A stretch of 63,402 nucleotides of DNA from Chroococcus sp. CMT-3BRIN-NPC107. GTDB lineage: Bacteria; Cyanobacteriota; Cyanobacteriia; Cyanobacteriales; Chroococcidiopsidaceae. Both the position numbers and the translations under genes were made by a program. The stretch lies in NCBI GenBank assembly GCA_019359635.1, contig JAHHGY010000012.1, forward strand, positions 1 to 63,402, given 5' to 3'. Positions 1 to 8,861 of this stretch are shown one piece after another; the first letter of the stretch is position 1, and each line of letters opens with the position of its first letter. The notes under the pieces were generated by a model. That model saw only the letters and a list, made by a program, of their open reading frames with translations, was not told where the DNA came from and did no database searches.

Positions 1-110
1 TGAGATTATCACTCCATGCACACAGAGTTTCCAAAGCTTGCCCGCTCGCAAATAGGTTGAACTCTTCCTGCATCAGTACCCTTGATGTTCACTCTTACCC
101 CTCATTCTAT

Positions 111-1138
111 CTACAACTGTAGTGCTGTAATTTTAAAGTTCAAATTTAATCCTCTCAACTCCGAACCAATGTAAGACAGCAAAGCATAAATAAAAATAAC
201 TATGCCAATCATTTCCATGAATTCTTCAATGGAGGTGAGAATAGCGCTAGTAAAATTGTTGTGAGTGTAAAGTTCAGCATAAGCTCCAGACAATAGTTCC
301 ATGCCAATCGCTCCTCCCACAAAAACTGTACCCGCAGTTAGAAATAAGCGTTTTGTTTTGGGAGGTAGAGCCTTGATAAACTTGAGAAACCCTAAAAACA
401 CAGCGAAAGCAAAAATTGCTCCCGGAATCACCCAAGCATAGTAGAGAAAACCACTTGTATTAAGCGAAGTTCGCACGGGTTGTATAAATTTTTCGTGAAT
501 GGAAATAGCTTCGTCAAGGGATAGGTACGCAAAAATAACTGCTAATACTCGCCAATAATTGACATAGCGATCGCTGGCTGGTTTTTTGCCCTAGCAATTA
601 CAGTTAGGAGCATGGCACAAAATCCTAAGGCTGACCACGAGTATAGGGTAGGAATATTATGTTCTCTATCAATATTCAATAACTTTGCCAGAGTATCTCT
701 TAAAGGATAATCCGGTAGAAAATATACACAAAACTGGAAGAACAAACTGCATAAAACTAAATCAGATACCAGAAGAACTAAAAAACGGGTAGTTTTTCTA
801 GGAGACAAAAAAAAAGTTAAGTCGCTAATCGATAAGCTGGCAATTTTGGGATAGTTATTTCTTTGTTCGGCTAAAGTTAAATTGTTATGCCCATGAGGTT
901 GGGACTTAAAAAATTGGTTTGTAGTCCTGCGTGGCAATACAACTTCTTCGATCAAATACTCAATAGTTTGCTGCTTTATCCAACCGCAATCTACAAGAAC
1001 TGTTCCTAGGCGTTTTTTCGAATAACTTTGCTTTTTGAGGGCAATCTCTAGTTGCTCTATTGTAATTATACCAGCTTCAACTAAGTAGGTTCCTAGGGGC
1101 TTTAATGTATGGTTCTGTTCCTCAGTGTTACTAATCAA
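111..1138 (-). pseudogene. Frameshifted multi-pass membrane protein with MshEN-like N-terminus
   Basis: Two minus-strand frames, 1138-542 and 476-111, are halves of one gene. The first has an N-terminal segment (about residues 14-68, two LGT-x-LV repeats) like the MshEN/GspE N-terminal fold, then two membrane segments (about 115-140 and 165-185). The second frame is open through 541-477, where it encodes FAYLSLDEAISIHE, then three or four more membrane helices. Total span is 1028 nt, one base short of a multiple of three. Adding one A to the A6 run (T6 at 581-586 on the plus strand) gives a smooth junction reading AKKPASDRYVNYWRV. The joined protein would be about 342 residues. I recall similar cyanobacterial membrane proteins with the LSLDEA-x-SIHE motif, but no function is known to me. 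The break may be real or a homopolymer sequencing error. Confidence 0.75.
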
Positions 1139-1403
1139 TGCTTTAACCTATTTTTGAGCCAAGCTCGTTACGCTGTTAATGAGCTTGTTTTTGCCTTTGT
1201 ATGAAAATAAAATACATACAATTCAACTTGATTAAGATTAGTTTAACTAAGACTAGGTTAAGAAAATATAAAGTTTAGGTAAAATTTGATTAGTTTGAAT
1301 TTTTTGTAAAGCTATACCTAGCTAGGTACAGCTATGTTTCTAAATATTGGGAGCAACAAGAGATATTAGTACAGGCGATCGCACCTAAAAGTCTATTGCC
1401 ACG

Positions 1404-2717
1404 CTAGGGACTTGGTACGCCTCTTTTGGTTAAAACTTGACGAAGGGCAATCAAAACTACTCCTATACCCGTAAATACCAATGCCAAAATGTGACTTTCT
1501 GGGGAAGCAAAGGCAACTAAAATTAAATTAAACAGCAGCGCCAAAGCTGGAATAAATAAAGGAACTTGAAACCCGCTTGTTCTCGGTTCGCGGCGCTTGG
1601 TAATTAACAAAGAAAGATTGACTAAACAAAACATTCCTAACAGCAAAGTAGCGGTTGTGCCTGCTAAAAACTGTAACGTCCCGGAAAGGGTAAGAAAAAT
1701 TGCGATCGGTAAAATAACTATTAGCGTTCTATAGGGAGTAGCTCGCCGTGCGTGTAACTTTCCTAGCCAAGCAGGTAGTAGTCCTTCGCGAGACATTCCA
1801 TACAGCAGGCGCGAAGCGGTGACAAAATTTAGCAACCCCGTATTGAGAACTGCAAACAGCGGAATGAATGTAAAAACCACTTGCGGAAAATTGGGCTGCG
1901 CTCGGCTAACTACATCGAGTAAGGGAGCGCCGGATTTAGCAAGTTCTCCAGGACTTATCACCTGAGTAGAAAGCCAAGAAACGAGAATATAAATAATTCC
2001 AGCAATCCCCAATGATAGCAAGATAGCTTTAGGAACATTACGTTCGGGGTTTTTTACTTCTTCGGCAACATTCACAATATCTTCAAAGCCAATAAAGGCG
2101 TAGAAGGCGAGAGATGCTCCCTGAAAAACTGCTATCCAATTAATAGCTGGCGTTTCTACAATAGAAGTTGCAGTTGTTGCTTCGCCGCCCCCGAATATAA
2201 ACAAGAAGGAAACTAAAATAACAATAACTAGTCCTGAAGCTTCTATCGTTGTACAAACAATATTTAGAGCAGAAGATTCTTTCATGCCTCTAAAGTTGAC
2301 AAATGCCAAAGCAGAAAAAAGCGCCAAGATAATTAGCCAAGGCGGAACGCCAGGGGCAAAAGCATTGAAATAGCCAGCAAAGGCTTTTGCTCCCGTTGCC
2401 ATGGAAACTAGGCAGGTACAAAACATGATCCAACCGACTAAAGTTGAGAGCAAATGATTGTGAAATGTTTTATGAACAAAGTAAGCAACGCCTCCACTTT
2501 TGGGAAATCGGCTGCCAAGTTCGGCATAACTCAAAGCGGTGAAAGCGGCAACCACCATCGCAGTTGTAAACGAAACCCACACCCAAGCGCCTGAGATTCC
2601 AGCAATTTTGCCTACTACTGCATAAATCCCCGCGCCGAGAATATCACCTACGCCATAAATAACCAGCGTCGGCAATCCAAACACGCGCTTTAGTGAATCT
2701 GCTTCTGCGTTTTCCAT
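1404..2717 (-). CDS. APC-superfamily amino acid permease
   Basis: A 437-residue polytopic protein with about 12 hydrophobic helices from residue 15 to the C-terminus. The first helix has the broken-helix motif GDILGAGIYAVVG, which in APC transporters contacts the substrate backbone. The conserved FIGFEDIVNVAEEVKNPERN segment after helix 6 is typical of the YfnA/cationic-amino-acid branch. Length is normal for the family. It probably imports amino acids across the plasma membrane by ion or proton coupling; the substrate cannot be read from sequence. It stands alone on this strand, with 265 bp before the next gene downstream. The ATG at 2717 is the natural start, just before MENAEADSLKRVFGLP. 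Confidence 0.9.
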   Translation of the reverse strand: MENAEADSLKRVFGLPTLVIYGVGDILGAGIYAVVGKIAGISGAWVWVSFTTAMVVAAFTALSYAELGSRFPKSGGVAYFVHKTFHNHLLSTLVGWIMFCTCLVSMATGAKAFAGYFNAFAPGVPPWLIILALFSALAFVNFRGMKESSALNIVCTTIEASGLVIVILVSFLFIFGGGEATTATSIVETPAINWIAVFQGASLAFYAFIGFEDIVNVAEEVKNPERNVPKAILLSLGIAGIIYILVSWLSTQVISPGELAKSGAPLLDVVSRAQPNFPQVVFTFIPLFAVLNTGLLNFVTASRLLYGMSREGLLPAWLGKLHARRATPYRTLIVILPIAIFLTLSGTLQFLAGTTATLLLGMFCLVNLSLLITKRREPRTSGFQVPLFIPALALLFNLILVAFASPESHILALVFTGIGVVLIALRQVLTKRGVPSP

Positions 2718-2920
2718 AAACTACTGTGTATAGTACGTTTTTGTCAGTATAAAGGCTACGGGCTTTGTAACTGCATATTTTGGCTGTTTGATTGCTAAAC
2801 GATTATTACTAATAATCTTTTAGCACTTAACGTAATGAAATGAAACAATTGTCACTCTAATTAATACTAAGCAACGTCTAAGTATAGAAATTTCAAAAAA
2901 TCTGTAAAAGTAAATACAGT

Positions 2921-2956
2921 AAAAATGCCCAAATTGTTAGAAATTTAGGCATTTTT
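2921..2956 (-). terminator. Long hairpin terminator
   Basis: AAAAATGCC-C-AAATT and AATTT-A-GGCATTTTT form a stem of about 15 bp with one mismatch and a six-base loop. It ends in a T tract on either strand. It lies 27 bp beyond the stop of the minus-strand ORF 2984-3166, so it most likely ends that transcript. Confidence 0.6.
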
Positions 2957-2983
2957 AAAGTTATATATTAAATAAATTTAAAA

Positions 2984-3166
2984 TTATTCAGTTACATTGG
3001 GTTTTTTAAAGCTACAGTCTTGGGTAAAGCAGCGCTCTAGTAATTGAATTTTGTATAAATACCCAAACTGACGGGGGCTTAGTATTAATTTGGTTTGAGA
3101 ACTAAAAACAGGCTGTTTTAAAAATTGCCATAAAGGAAAGTTGTTCGAGCTATTTAGTATATTCAT
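2984..3166 (-). CDS. Hypothetical small protein or C-terminal remnant
   Basis: A 60-residue ORF, basic and aromatic (LSPRQFGYLYKIQLLERC), with no family I recognise. A strong hairpin follows its stop, which favours a transcribed gene end. Its ATG overlaps (ATGA) the stop of a second, start-less open stretch at about 3163-3300 on the same strand that reads like coding sequence (QIEYQLWQSVKVNKDWNFPA). The two could be the tail of one decayed gene rather than a free-standing small protein. No Shine-Dalgarno is visible upstream of the ATG. Confidence 0.35.
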   Translation of the reverse strand: MNILNSSNNFPLWQFLKQPVFSSQTKLILSPRQFGYLYKIQLLERCFTQDCSFKKPNVTE

Positions 3167-3527
3167 AGTGCAAAGTTGTGGAGCGAATTTTTATTGAGTG
3201 CTGGAAAATTCCAATCTTTGTTGACTTTTACAGATTGCCATAGTTGATATTCAATTTGCTTGGTGGGTTCTACGGAATATTTTGGGTAAATTTTTATAAA
3301 TTATGTAATTTTGCGGATGCGTTGGGTACAAACATAGTTTTTATGTAATGATTCAACAGAGTAAAGCTCAAACTACCAGTGAATTTAAACAAGTATTGGT
3401 CTAGTGAAGCGCGATCGCGTATTATCATTTGTAAAGTTGAATAATCGAGTGCAGAAGGCTTGCCATACACATTTTTGAAATGGTAACGTCTAAGGCTTAG
3501 ACATCGTACTTTAATAGATTTGACTAT
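3167..3527. other. Intergenic stretch with possible gene remnant
   Basis: 361 bp between the small minus-strand ORF and the FAD oxidoreductase. It holds a minus-strand open stretch without a start codon (about 3163-3300, ending ...NKNSLHNFAL) directly upstream of and overlapping ORF 2984-3166. A longer minus-strand ORF (3294-3614) runs into the oxidoreductase start and is probably chance. Promoter signals for the plus-strand gene must lie here, but none is clear. Confidence 0.3.
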
Positions 3528-5543
3528 ATGAAGGCTCCGCTTGTTAGTTTGACATTGGTTGGAACTTTGTTTACCCCTATGGCCATAGCTGCTCCCCCCA
3601 GAAGTGCCGACCAAACTATTGAATGTGAAATATTAGTAGTTGGTGGTGGACTAAGTGGAGTAGCGACAGCCTATGAAGGCTTGCTTGGTGGTAAAAATGT
3701 TTGTCTTACAGAAATTACTGACTGGGTAGGAGGACAAATTTCGGCTCAGGGAACTTCGGCTTTAGACGAGCGACCAACTCAAAGAGCAAAGTTATTGTAC
3801 CCGCGCGGTTATTTAGAATTGCGATCACGCATTGAGCGAAAATATAAAGAACTAAATCCCGGAGACTGCTGGGTAAGCGATTCTTGTTTTTTGCCTAGGG
3901 ATGGTCATGAGATTTTAACTAAGTTACTAACAGACGCAGCAAAAAAAGGCAAGGGCAAGTTACAGTTTTTTCCAAATACCGTAGTCAAAGAACTGCAACG
4001 CACACCTAATCTAATTACTGGGGCGATTTCAATTCAACACCGCCCTGCCAAAGGCGCGCCACCGCTCAATACTCAACCACTATCGCAAACAATTACCGAA
4101 GCATACAGTTACAACAATTCGGCTAAATTTGATAAAAATATTATTCGTTTTGTACCCGCAAAACCTAAGAAAAACAGCCCTTTAGCTAAAAGCAATGCCC
4201 CTAACTGGTACGTAGTTGATGCAACAGAAACCGGAGAATTGGTCGGGCTTGCAGATATTCCTTACCGCCTTGGTATTGATGCGCGTTCTTACTTAGAACC
4301 CTCCGCTTCGAGTGCGACAAACGATCCTTATTGCACTCAAGGATTTACTTATACTTACGCAATGGAGGCAACCGCCCAACCCCAAGTGCAAACAATGCCA
4401 CCTTTTTATCTCCAGTACTCTAACTACTATAGTTATGAGTTGCAGCGTCTTGCTAGTTTTCCTTTAGTTTTTACCTATCGTCGCATTTGGAGTCCGGGAG
4501 AAGGTGAAACAGCTACGTTTAGCGGTATTGAATTTACACTTCCTTCACCAGGCGATATTTCTATGCAAAACTGGACGTGGGGCAATGATTACCGTCCAGG
4601 GACTAGCAGCGATAATTTAGTCTATGCTCGCAATCAATTGCAAGCTACTGGACAACTAGAACCCGGAAAATGGATGGGAGGGTTGCGAGTTGAAAGTCTG
4701 CGTAAAGCCGAAGAAATTTCCCAAGGCTATTATTACTGGCTAGTAGCTGGAACTACTGACTCTCAACTAGGCGAGGGAGTCAAGCAACCGCAACCAAATT
4801 ACCGCTATTTGTCAGGATTAGATTCGCCCATGGGAACCGTACACGGCTTGTCTAAATATCCTTATATGCGCGAAGGACGCAGAATTATCGGTAGACCAAG
4901 CTGGGGACAACCCCAAGGCTTTACAGTGTGGGAAATTGATATTTCGCGCCGCGATTATACAGATAAGTATTACTCCCAAGCTTTATCACCAGAAACTTAT
5001 CGCAGCTTAAAAGCAGCATTGTCTGGATTAGAAGCAACGGCGATAATTGGCGGTGCTAGCAAGGCTTCTTTAGCTATGCGGCGATCGCGTTCGACAATAT
5101 ATCCCGATTCTGTAGGTATTGCTCATTATGCCATAGACTTTCATCCCTGCATGGTCAAAAGCCCTCCAGAAGCTCCAGGAAATATCGAGCGTCCCGGCGA
5201 AAGAAAGGGCGCAGGACAAGCTTACCCGTTTCAAATTCCTTTAAGAGCGATGATTCCCCAAAAAATTGACAATATGCTCGTCGCTGGTAAAAGTATTGCC
5301 ACAAGCCATATTGCGGCGGCGGCTTACCGAGTGCATTCTTTTGAATGGTCATCGGGAGCGGCGGCGGGAAATACCGCAGCTTTTAGTTTAGATAAGGCGA
5401 TCGCACCTTACGAATTAGTAAATAGTTTACCCCAACAAGAACCGCAGCTAGAGGCGCTCAAAGGTCGTTTAAAGGCACAAGGCAATCCTACTGCTTTCCC
5501 CGATACCTCAATTTTTAATGAAAATTGGGACGATTGGCGTTAA
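3528..5543 (+). CDS. Secreted FAD-dependent oxidoreductase
   Basis: A 671-residue protein with a signal peptide (residues 1-22, hydrophobic core, cleavage near AIAAPP). A Rossmann dinucleotide-binding turn follows (ILVVGGGLSGVATAYEG, about 34-50), then ITDWVGGQISAQG. The C-terminal FAD-binding segment (DNMLVAGKSIATSHIAAAAYR) is typical of the FAD_oxidored (PF12831) family, which also includes xanthan-lyase-associated proteins. It probably works in the periplasm or outside the cell; the substrate is unknown. The length is usual for cyanobacterial members. It is monocistronic: a perfect 13-bp inverted repeat lies 5 bp after the stop. The ATG at 3528 lacks a clear Shine-Dalgarno but begins the signal peptide. 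Confidence 0.85.
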   Translation: MKAPLVSLTLVGTLFTPMAIAAPPRSADQTIECEILVVGGGLSGVATAYEGLLGGKNVCLTEITDWVGGQISAQGTSALDERPTQRAKLLYPRGYLELRSRIERKYKELNPGDCWVSDSCFLPRDGHEILTKLLTDAAKKGKGKLQFFPNTVVKELQRTPNLITGAISIQHRPAKGAPPLNTQPLSQTITEAYSYNNSAKFDKNIIRFVPAKPKKNSPLAKSNAPNWYVVDATETGELVGLADIPYRLGIDARSYLEPSASSATNDPYCTQGFTYTYAMEATAQPQVQTMPPFYLQYSNYYSYELQRLASFPLVFTYRRIWSPGEGETATFSGIEFTLPSPGDISMQNWTWGNDYRPGTSSDNLVYARNQLQATGQLEPGKWMGGLRVESLRKAEEISQGYYYWLVAGTTDSQLGEGVKQPQPNYRYLSGLDSPMGTVHGLSKYPYMREGRRIIGRPSWGQPQGFTVWEIDISRRDYTDKYYSQALSPETYRSLKAALSGLEATAIIGGASKASLAMRRSRSTIYPDSVGIAHYAIDFHPCMVKSPPEAPGNIERPGERKGAGQAYPFQIPLRAMIPQKIDNMLVAGKSIATSHIAAAAYRVHSFEWSSGAAAGNTAAFSLDKAIAPYELVNSLPQQEPQLEALKGRLKAQGNPTAFPDTSIFNENWDDWR

Positions 5544-5548
5544 AAAAT

Positions 5549-5577
5549 GTAGAGAAGTTGCAATGCAACTTCTCTAC
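5549..5577 (+). terminator. Perfect inverted repeat after the FAD gene
   Basis: GTAGAGAAGTTGC, a 3-base loop AAT, then GCAACTTCTCTAC: 13 bp with no mismatch, 5 bp past the stop codon. There is no long T tract. From memory the sequence resembles short palindromes interspersed in many cyanobacterial genomes, so it may be a mobile repeat doubling as a terminator. Confidence 0.6.
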
Positions 5578-5642
5578 CAGGATTTATTCTTTATCCTCTG
5601 GTATCTTGGAATGTAGTTCGATAGAGCTTTTTTATATAAGTT

Positions 5643-5972
5643 ATGGCTAGGTTACATTCAATAGTTGTCCGCACTATGGCAAATTCTGCACCAACCATTG
5701 CTCCCACTCGCAAAAGCGAAGTTACTCGTAAGATTTATCCCAACTACAAAATCATCGTCCTAAATGACGATTTCAACACTTTTGAACACGTAGCAAAATG
5801 CTTGTTAACTTATATTCCGGGTATGGGCAGCGAAAATGCTTGGGAACTAACTAATCAAATTCACTTTGAAGGACAAGCTATTGTTTGGGTGGGCCCCCAA
5901 GAACAAGCCGAACTTTATCATCAGCAACTTAGACGTGCGGGTTTAACAATGGCTCCTCTAGAGGCAGCCTAA
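5643..5972 (+). CDS. clpS: ATP-dependent Clp protease adaptor ClpS
   Basis: ClpS binds N-degron substrates and hands them to the Clp chaperone-protease. The core starts at about residue 28: YPNYKIIVLNDDFNTFEHV carries the family's conserved N-D-D-F/T-x-E-H-V substrate pocket, followed by the GQAIVWVGPQEQAELYHQQLRRAGL helix region, which ends the fold. A start at the internal ATG 5676 (MANSAPTIAP) would give about 98 residues, nearer the usual cyanobacterial length, and should be considered. The next gene begins 6 bp downstream, so the two are probably co-transcribed. Confidence 0.93.
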   Translation: MARLHSIVVRTMANSAPTIAPTRKSEVTRKIYPNYKIIVLNDDFNTFEHVAKCLLTYIPGMGSENAWELTNQIHFEGQAIVWVGPQEQAELYHQQLRRAGLTMAPLEAA

Positions 5973-5978
5973 ACCATT

Positions 5979-6260
5979 ATGGGCAAACCCACTAGCGGCA
6001 GGCTTGTACTTAATCACTCTACCCATATTCCCGGACTTATTCGCATTTTAGAAGCTTTAACGAAGCTAGAAGGCATCAACACCATAACTCCCGGCGTTAT
6101 TAGTAGAACTAAAGGTCATATTCCCCAAATGCAATTGAGGATTTCTGTACCGATTCGCGGCGGCTTTAAAGTTATCGCTAGACTTGGTAAGACGGTTCAA
6201 GAAGTATTTATTTTAACGACTTTGAGCCAAGAGCAATTAGAGGAGGTGTTGCAGGTCTAA
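5979..6260 (+). CDS. DUF2103 family protein
   Basis: A 93-residue soluble protein beginning MGKPTSGRLVLNHSTHIPGL and matching what I know as DUF2103, sometimes annotated as a predicted metal-binding protein. Conserved features are the early NHSTHIPGLI stretch (potential His ligands) and the TPGVISRTKGH segment. Function is unknown. It lies 6 bp after clpS on the same strand, so transcriptional and perhaps translational coupling is likely, which hints at a link with proteolysis (inference only). Confidence 0.8.
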   Translation: MGKPTSGRLVLNHSTHIPGLIRILEALTKLEGINTITPGVISRTKGHIPQMQLRISVPIRGGFKVIARLGKTVQEVFILTTLSQEQLEEVLQV

Positions 6261-6377
6261 ATTGAACATGAAACTTGAAATAAAACCGTTGCAGAAGACG
6301 AAGGTAAAATTTGAAATTCTGTCTTTTTTTTAACCGCCTTTTGAAAATTATTACTCTTTCAGCAAAGCTCTAAATTT

Positions 6378-7265
6378 TTACATCGGCTCGTATACTAAAT
6401 CGGGAATAAGACTTCGTACTTCTAAGTCTTCTTGATGACCAATACCCAAAAACTCACCATCTCGATAAACTTGCACTGGAGAATTAGTTAAAACTCCTTC
6501 ATCGCCAACAACTTTTTGTCCTTGACACCATTTTTGAGCAATAGCCGCAGGTAAGGTTATGAGTGGTAGATGTTGCAAGGCTGCGGGAGGAGCAATAGGA
6601 ATAAAAGTTTTTTGTTGAAGTTGCTCTATTAGTTCGTCAAATGTCAGGCTGTTAGATAAGCTAAAACCACTGCTTTGAGTGCGAATTAAATTAGCTAAAG
6701 TGCCACCAGTAGCTAAAGCTATACCCAAATCGCGCGCGATCGCTCTTATGTATGTTCCAGCACTACAAGCAATTGCCAGATCGATTTCGGGATAATCGCC
6801 ACTACGCCACTCTAATATTTCTAAATTGTAAACTTCTACATTTCTAGCAGGAACTTCGATTGTTTCGCCACGACGAGCCAAATCGTACAAGCGTTTTCCC
6901 TGTACTTGAATTGCACTGTATTTAGGCGGAATTTGAGATAATTTGCCAAAAAATTGCTTTAATGTCAAGGAAACTTGTTCTAACGATAGGTTAGATACGG
7001 ACGCTTGACTAATAATTTCTCCTTCTAAATCGTCTGTTGCCGTTGCAACGCCTAAACGAATAGTTGCTTTGTAAGCTTTGTCTGACTGCAAGTATTGTAA
7101 TAACCGCGTCGCTTTACCAAGTGCGATCGGTAAAACCCCTGTAGCGGCTGGATCTAATGTGCCTCCATGTCCTATACGTTTGAGGCGCAATAATCCCCGC
7201 AATTTAGCTACACAGTCGTGAGATGTAAAGTTAGTTTGCTTATTTAAATTGATGAAGCCTTGCAC
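6378..7265 (-). CDS. truB: tRNA pseudouridine(55) synthase TruB
   Basis: TruB makes pseudouridine 55 in the T-loop of most tRNAs. The 295-residue protein opens with [15 protein letters not shown] and has the catalytic motif [13 protein letters not shown] (about residues 35-47), whose Asp is the nucleophile. Further family motifs are [11 protein letters not shown] and [15 protein letters not shown]. The C-terminal 50-60 residues form the short PUA-like RNA-binding tail. Length is normal. It is convergent with DUF2103 and divergent from the next gene. Confidence 0.96.
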   Translation of the reverse strand: MQGFINLNKQTNFTSHDCVAKLRGLLRLKRIGHGGTLDPAATGVLPIALGKATRLLQYLQSDKAYKATIRLGVATATDDLEGEIISQASVSNLSLEQVSLTLKQFFGKLSQIPPKYSAIQVQGKRLYDLARRGETIEVPARNVEVYNLEILEWRSGDYPEIDLAIACSAGTYIRAIARDLGIALATGGTLANLIRTQSSGFSLSNSLTFDELIEQLQQKTFIPIAPPAALQHLPLITLPAAIAQKWCQGQKVVGDEGVLTNSPVQVYRDGEFLGIGHQEDLEVRSLIPDLVYEPM

Positions 7266-7336
7266 GAGTTAATTTTCCTATTTAGCTATATATAAATATA
7301 CAAAAATGTTTGCGAATACAAATTATTTTCAAACAA

Positions 7337-7445
7337 CTATCTTAGGGCATAAGAATATGAAAAATTTATAGGTAAAGATGTTGACTGTTACAAGCCATTT
7401 CCTCTAAAAATCTATCTTAAGACATAAAAACATGAAGAATTTATC
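7337..7445 (+). repeat. Imperfect direct repeat duplicating the start region
   Basis: Two copies of a 34-bp segment, 7337-7370 and 7412-7445, about 75 bp apart and about 80% identical. The downstream copy contains the ATG and first codons (MKNL) of the following gene. The upstream copy also carries ATG AAA AAT TTA but then TAG, so it encodes only M-K-N-L. It looks like a local duplication of the translation start. Confidence 0.6.
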
Positions 7446-8790
7446 TCATTTTAGCTTTTCGTTAATTTTATTCCCTCAGATATTTTTTTTCAATTGGCAA
7501 AATAATTCATTAGCAGTTAACAGCAAATCTCAGGATAAAATAACGACTGCACAATACTCTAAAACATCAAATTTTTATAGAGCGGGAAGAAAGGTCTACA
7601 ATGTCGCTCAAAATCCCTATAACTATCAAGAAAGTAAAGTAGTTAACGGTACCACAACTAACCTAAAAAGTACCACCGACCGAATGCTCTCTTATAGACA
7701 TCAAAGACATACATGGATAACAAATGATGGTGCTATCCACGTTTTATTTAATCAAGGTCAAAATCAGTACGATGCCAGCAGCTTGGTACTTTATTCTAGT
7801 TTTGATGACGGTAAAAGCTGGAATTGGATGTTATCTATACCAAATACTAGTAGCGAATCAACGGCGGACGGTTTTTTAGTTAGACAAAAACTTTTTCTTG
7901 CTTATTCTTCGGCAACAGGTGGTATTATATTTTTGCCAATTACATACAATCTTATCAAGAAAAAATGGAAGGCTGGACAAACAAATACTGTGTACCAAGC
8001 TCGAAATTTTGTAGCTACAAGCCCTACCATAACAGTTAATAATAGAGGTAATTTATGGACTGCTTTTATTGCCCAGCAAAATTATACTAAAAACTATTCT
8101 ATTAAAGTATTCAATGGTGGCAATCGAGGTTTAAATTGGGATTATACCTATGTGAACCTAGGTATTATTGATGAATCAGCTAGAAAAAGCGCGCGCCTAG
8201 TAGCCTTAAAAGATCGTATTGGGGTTGTTTATACCAATGACGACACATTTTATTGGGCTTACAAAATTGATAGTTTTTTCTTTAATACACCTTGGCAATC
8301 GCAATCAATATTCACTTATCAACCCGGTAGTAACAATTCTCTTTACTCAAGTCATTTTAGTTTAGTTTCCGATTCCCTAGACAATATTCATCTTGCTACT
8401 CACGATTTAGGTAAGCTAATATACTTAAAGTTTGATGGACAAAATCAAACCTGGAATCCTAAAAAAATATTATCGGATGATGTGAGAGTAGGTTATATGC
8501 AAACAAGCTTATCGGCAGATAATAAATTACTTATTACTTATAATCAGCTAACCCAAGTAGGAGTCTTTGAAAGTTGTAATTATGGAGAAAGTTTCAATTT
8601 CATTAATTTATTCGTTCCTCCTGAACAGAGCGATTTTCCTGACAGCAATGTTAGTTTTGAAGCACCGAGAATAATTGCTCCAGCAGCAGTTAATTATAAG
8701 CTGCCTGTACTCCAACAATTTCAAATTGATGGAGAGTACGGCTCAATTTATTATAATTTACAGTTAACTAACATAGACTCCAATTCCTGA
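7432..8790 (+). CDS. Secreted protein with sialidase-type Asp-box, unknown function
   Basis: A 452-residue protein with an N-terminal signal sequence (residues 1-29, MKNLSHFSFSLILFPQIFFF). The body is rich in Tyr, Asn and Ser and has a clear Asp-box (SSFDDGKSWNW, about residues 122-132), the loop found in BNR/sialidase beta-propellers. Weaker blade-like repeats (NRGNLWTAF, SLDNIHLATHD, YGESFNF) continue to the C-terminus. It is probably a secreted beta-propeller; no catalytic set for sialidase is visible, so enzymatic function should not be assumed. The start region is duplicated just upstream. The gene is AT-rich compared with its neighbours, perhaps through transfer. Confidence 0.65.
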   Translation: MKNLSHFSFSLILFPQIFFFNWQNNSLAVNSKSQDKITTAQYSKTSNFYRAGRKVYNVAQNPYNYQESKVVNGTTTNLKSTTDRMLSYRHQRHTWITNDGAIHVLFNQGQNQYDASSLVLYSSFDDGKSWNWMLSIPNTSSESTADGFLVRQKLFLAYSSATGGIIFLPITYNLIKKKWKAGQTNTVYQARNFVATSPTITVNNRGNLWTAFIAQQNYTKNYSIKVFNGGNRGLNWDYTYVNLGIIDESARKSARLVALKDRIGVVYTNDDTFYWAYKIDSFFFNTPWQSQSIFTYQPGSNNSLYSSHFSLVSDSLDNIHLATHDLGKLIYLKFDGQNQTWNPKKILSDDVRVGYMQTSLSADNKLLITYNQLTQVGVFESCNYGESFNFINLFVPPEQSDFPDSNVSFEAPRIIAPAAVNYKLPVLQQFQIDGEYGSIYYNLQLTNIDSNS

Positions 8791-8861
8791 TAAAAATAAA
8801 ATTGTTTTAATTATTTTATAAATATTAGGAATTAAGAAATCTCTTGATTCCAAATAAAATA

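Noticed and set aside
3294-3614. 106-codon minus-strand ORF
   Set aside because: It overlaps the signal peptide of the FAD oxidoreductase and has no clear family or ribosome site; probably chance, although its 3' part may belong to a decayed gene.
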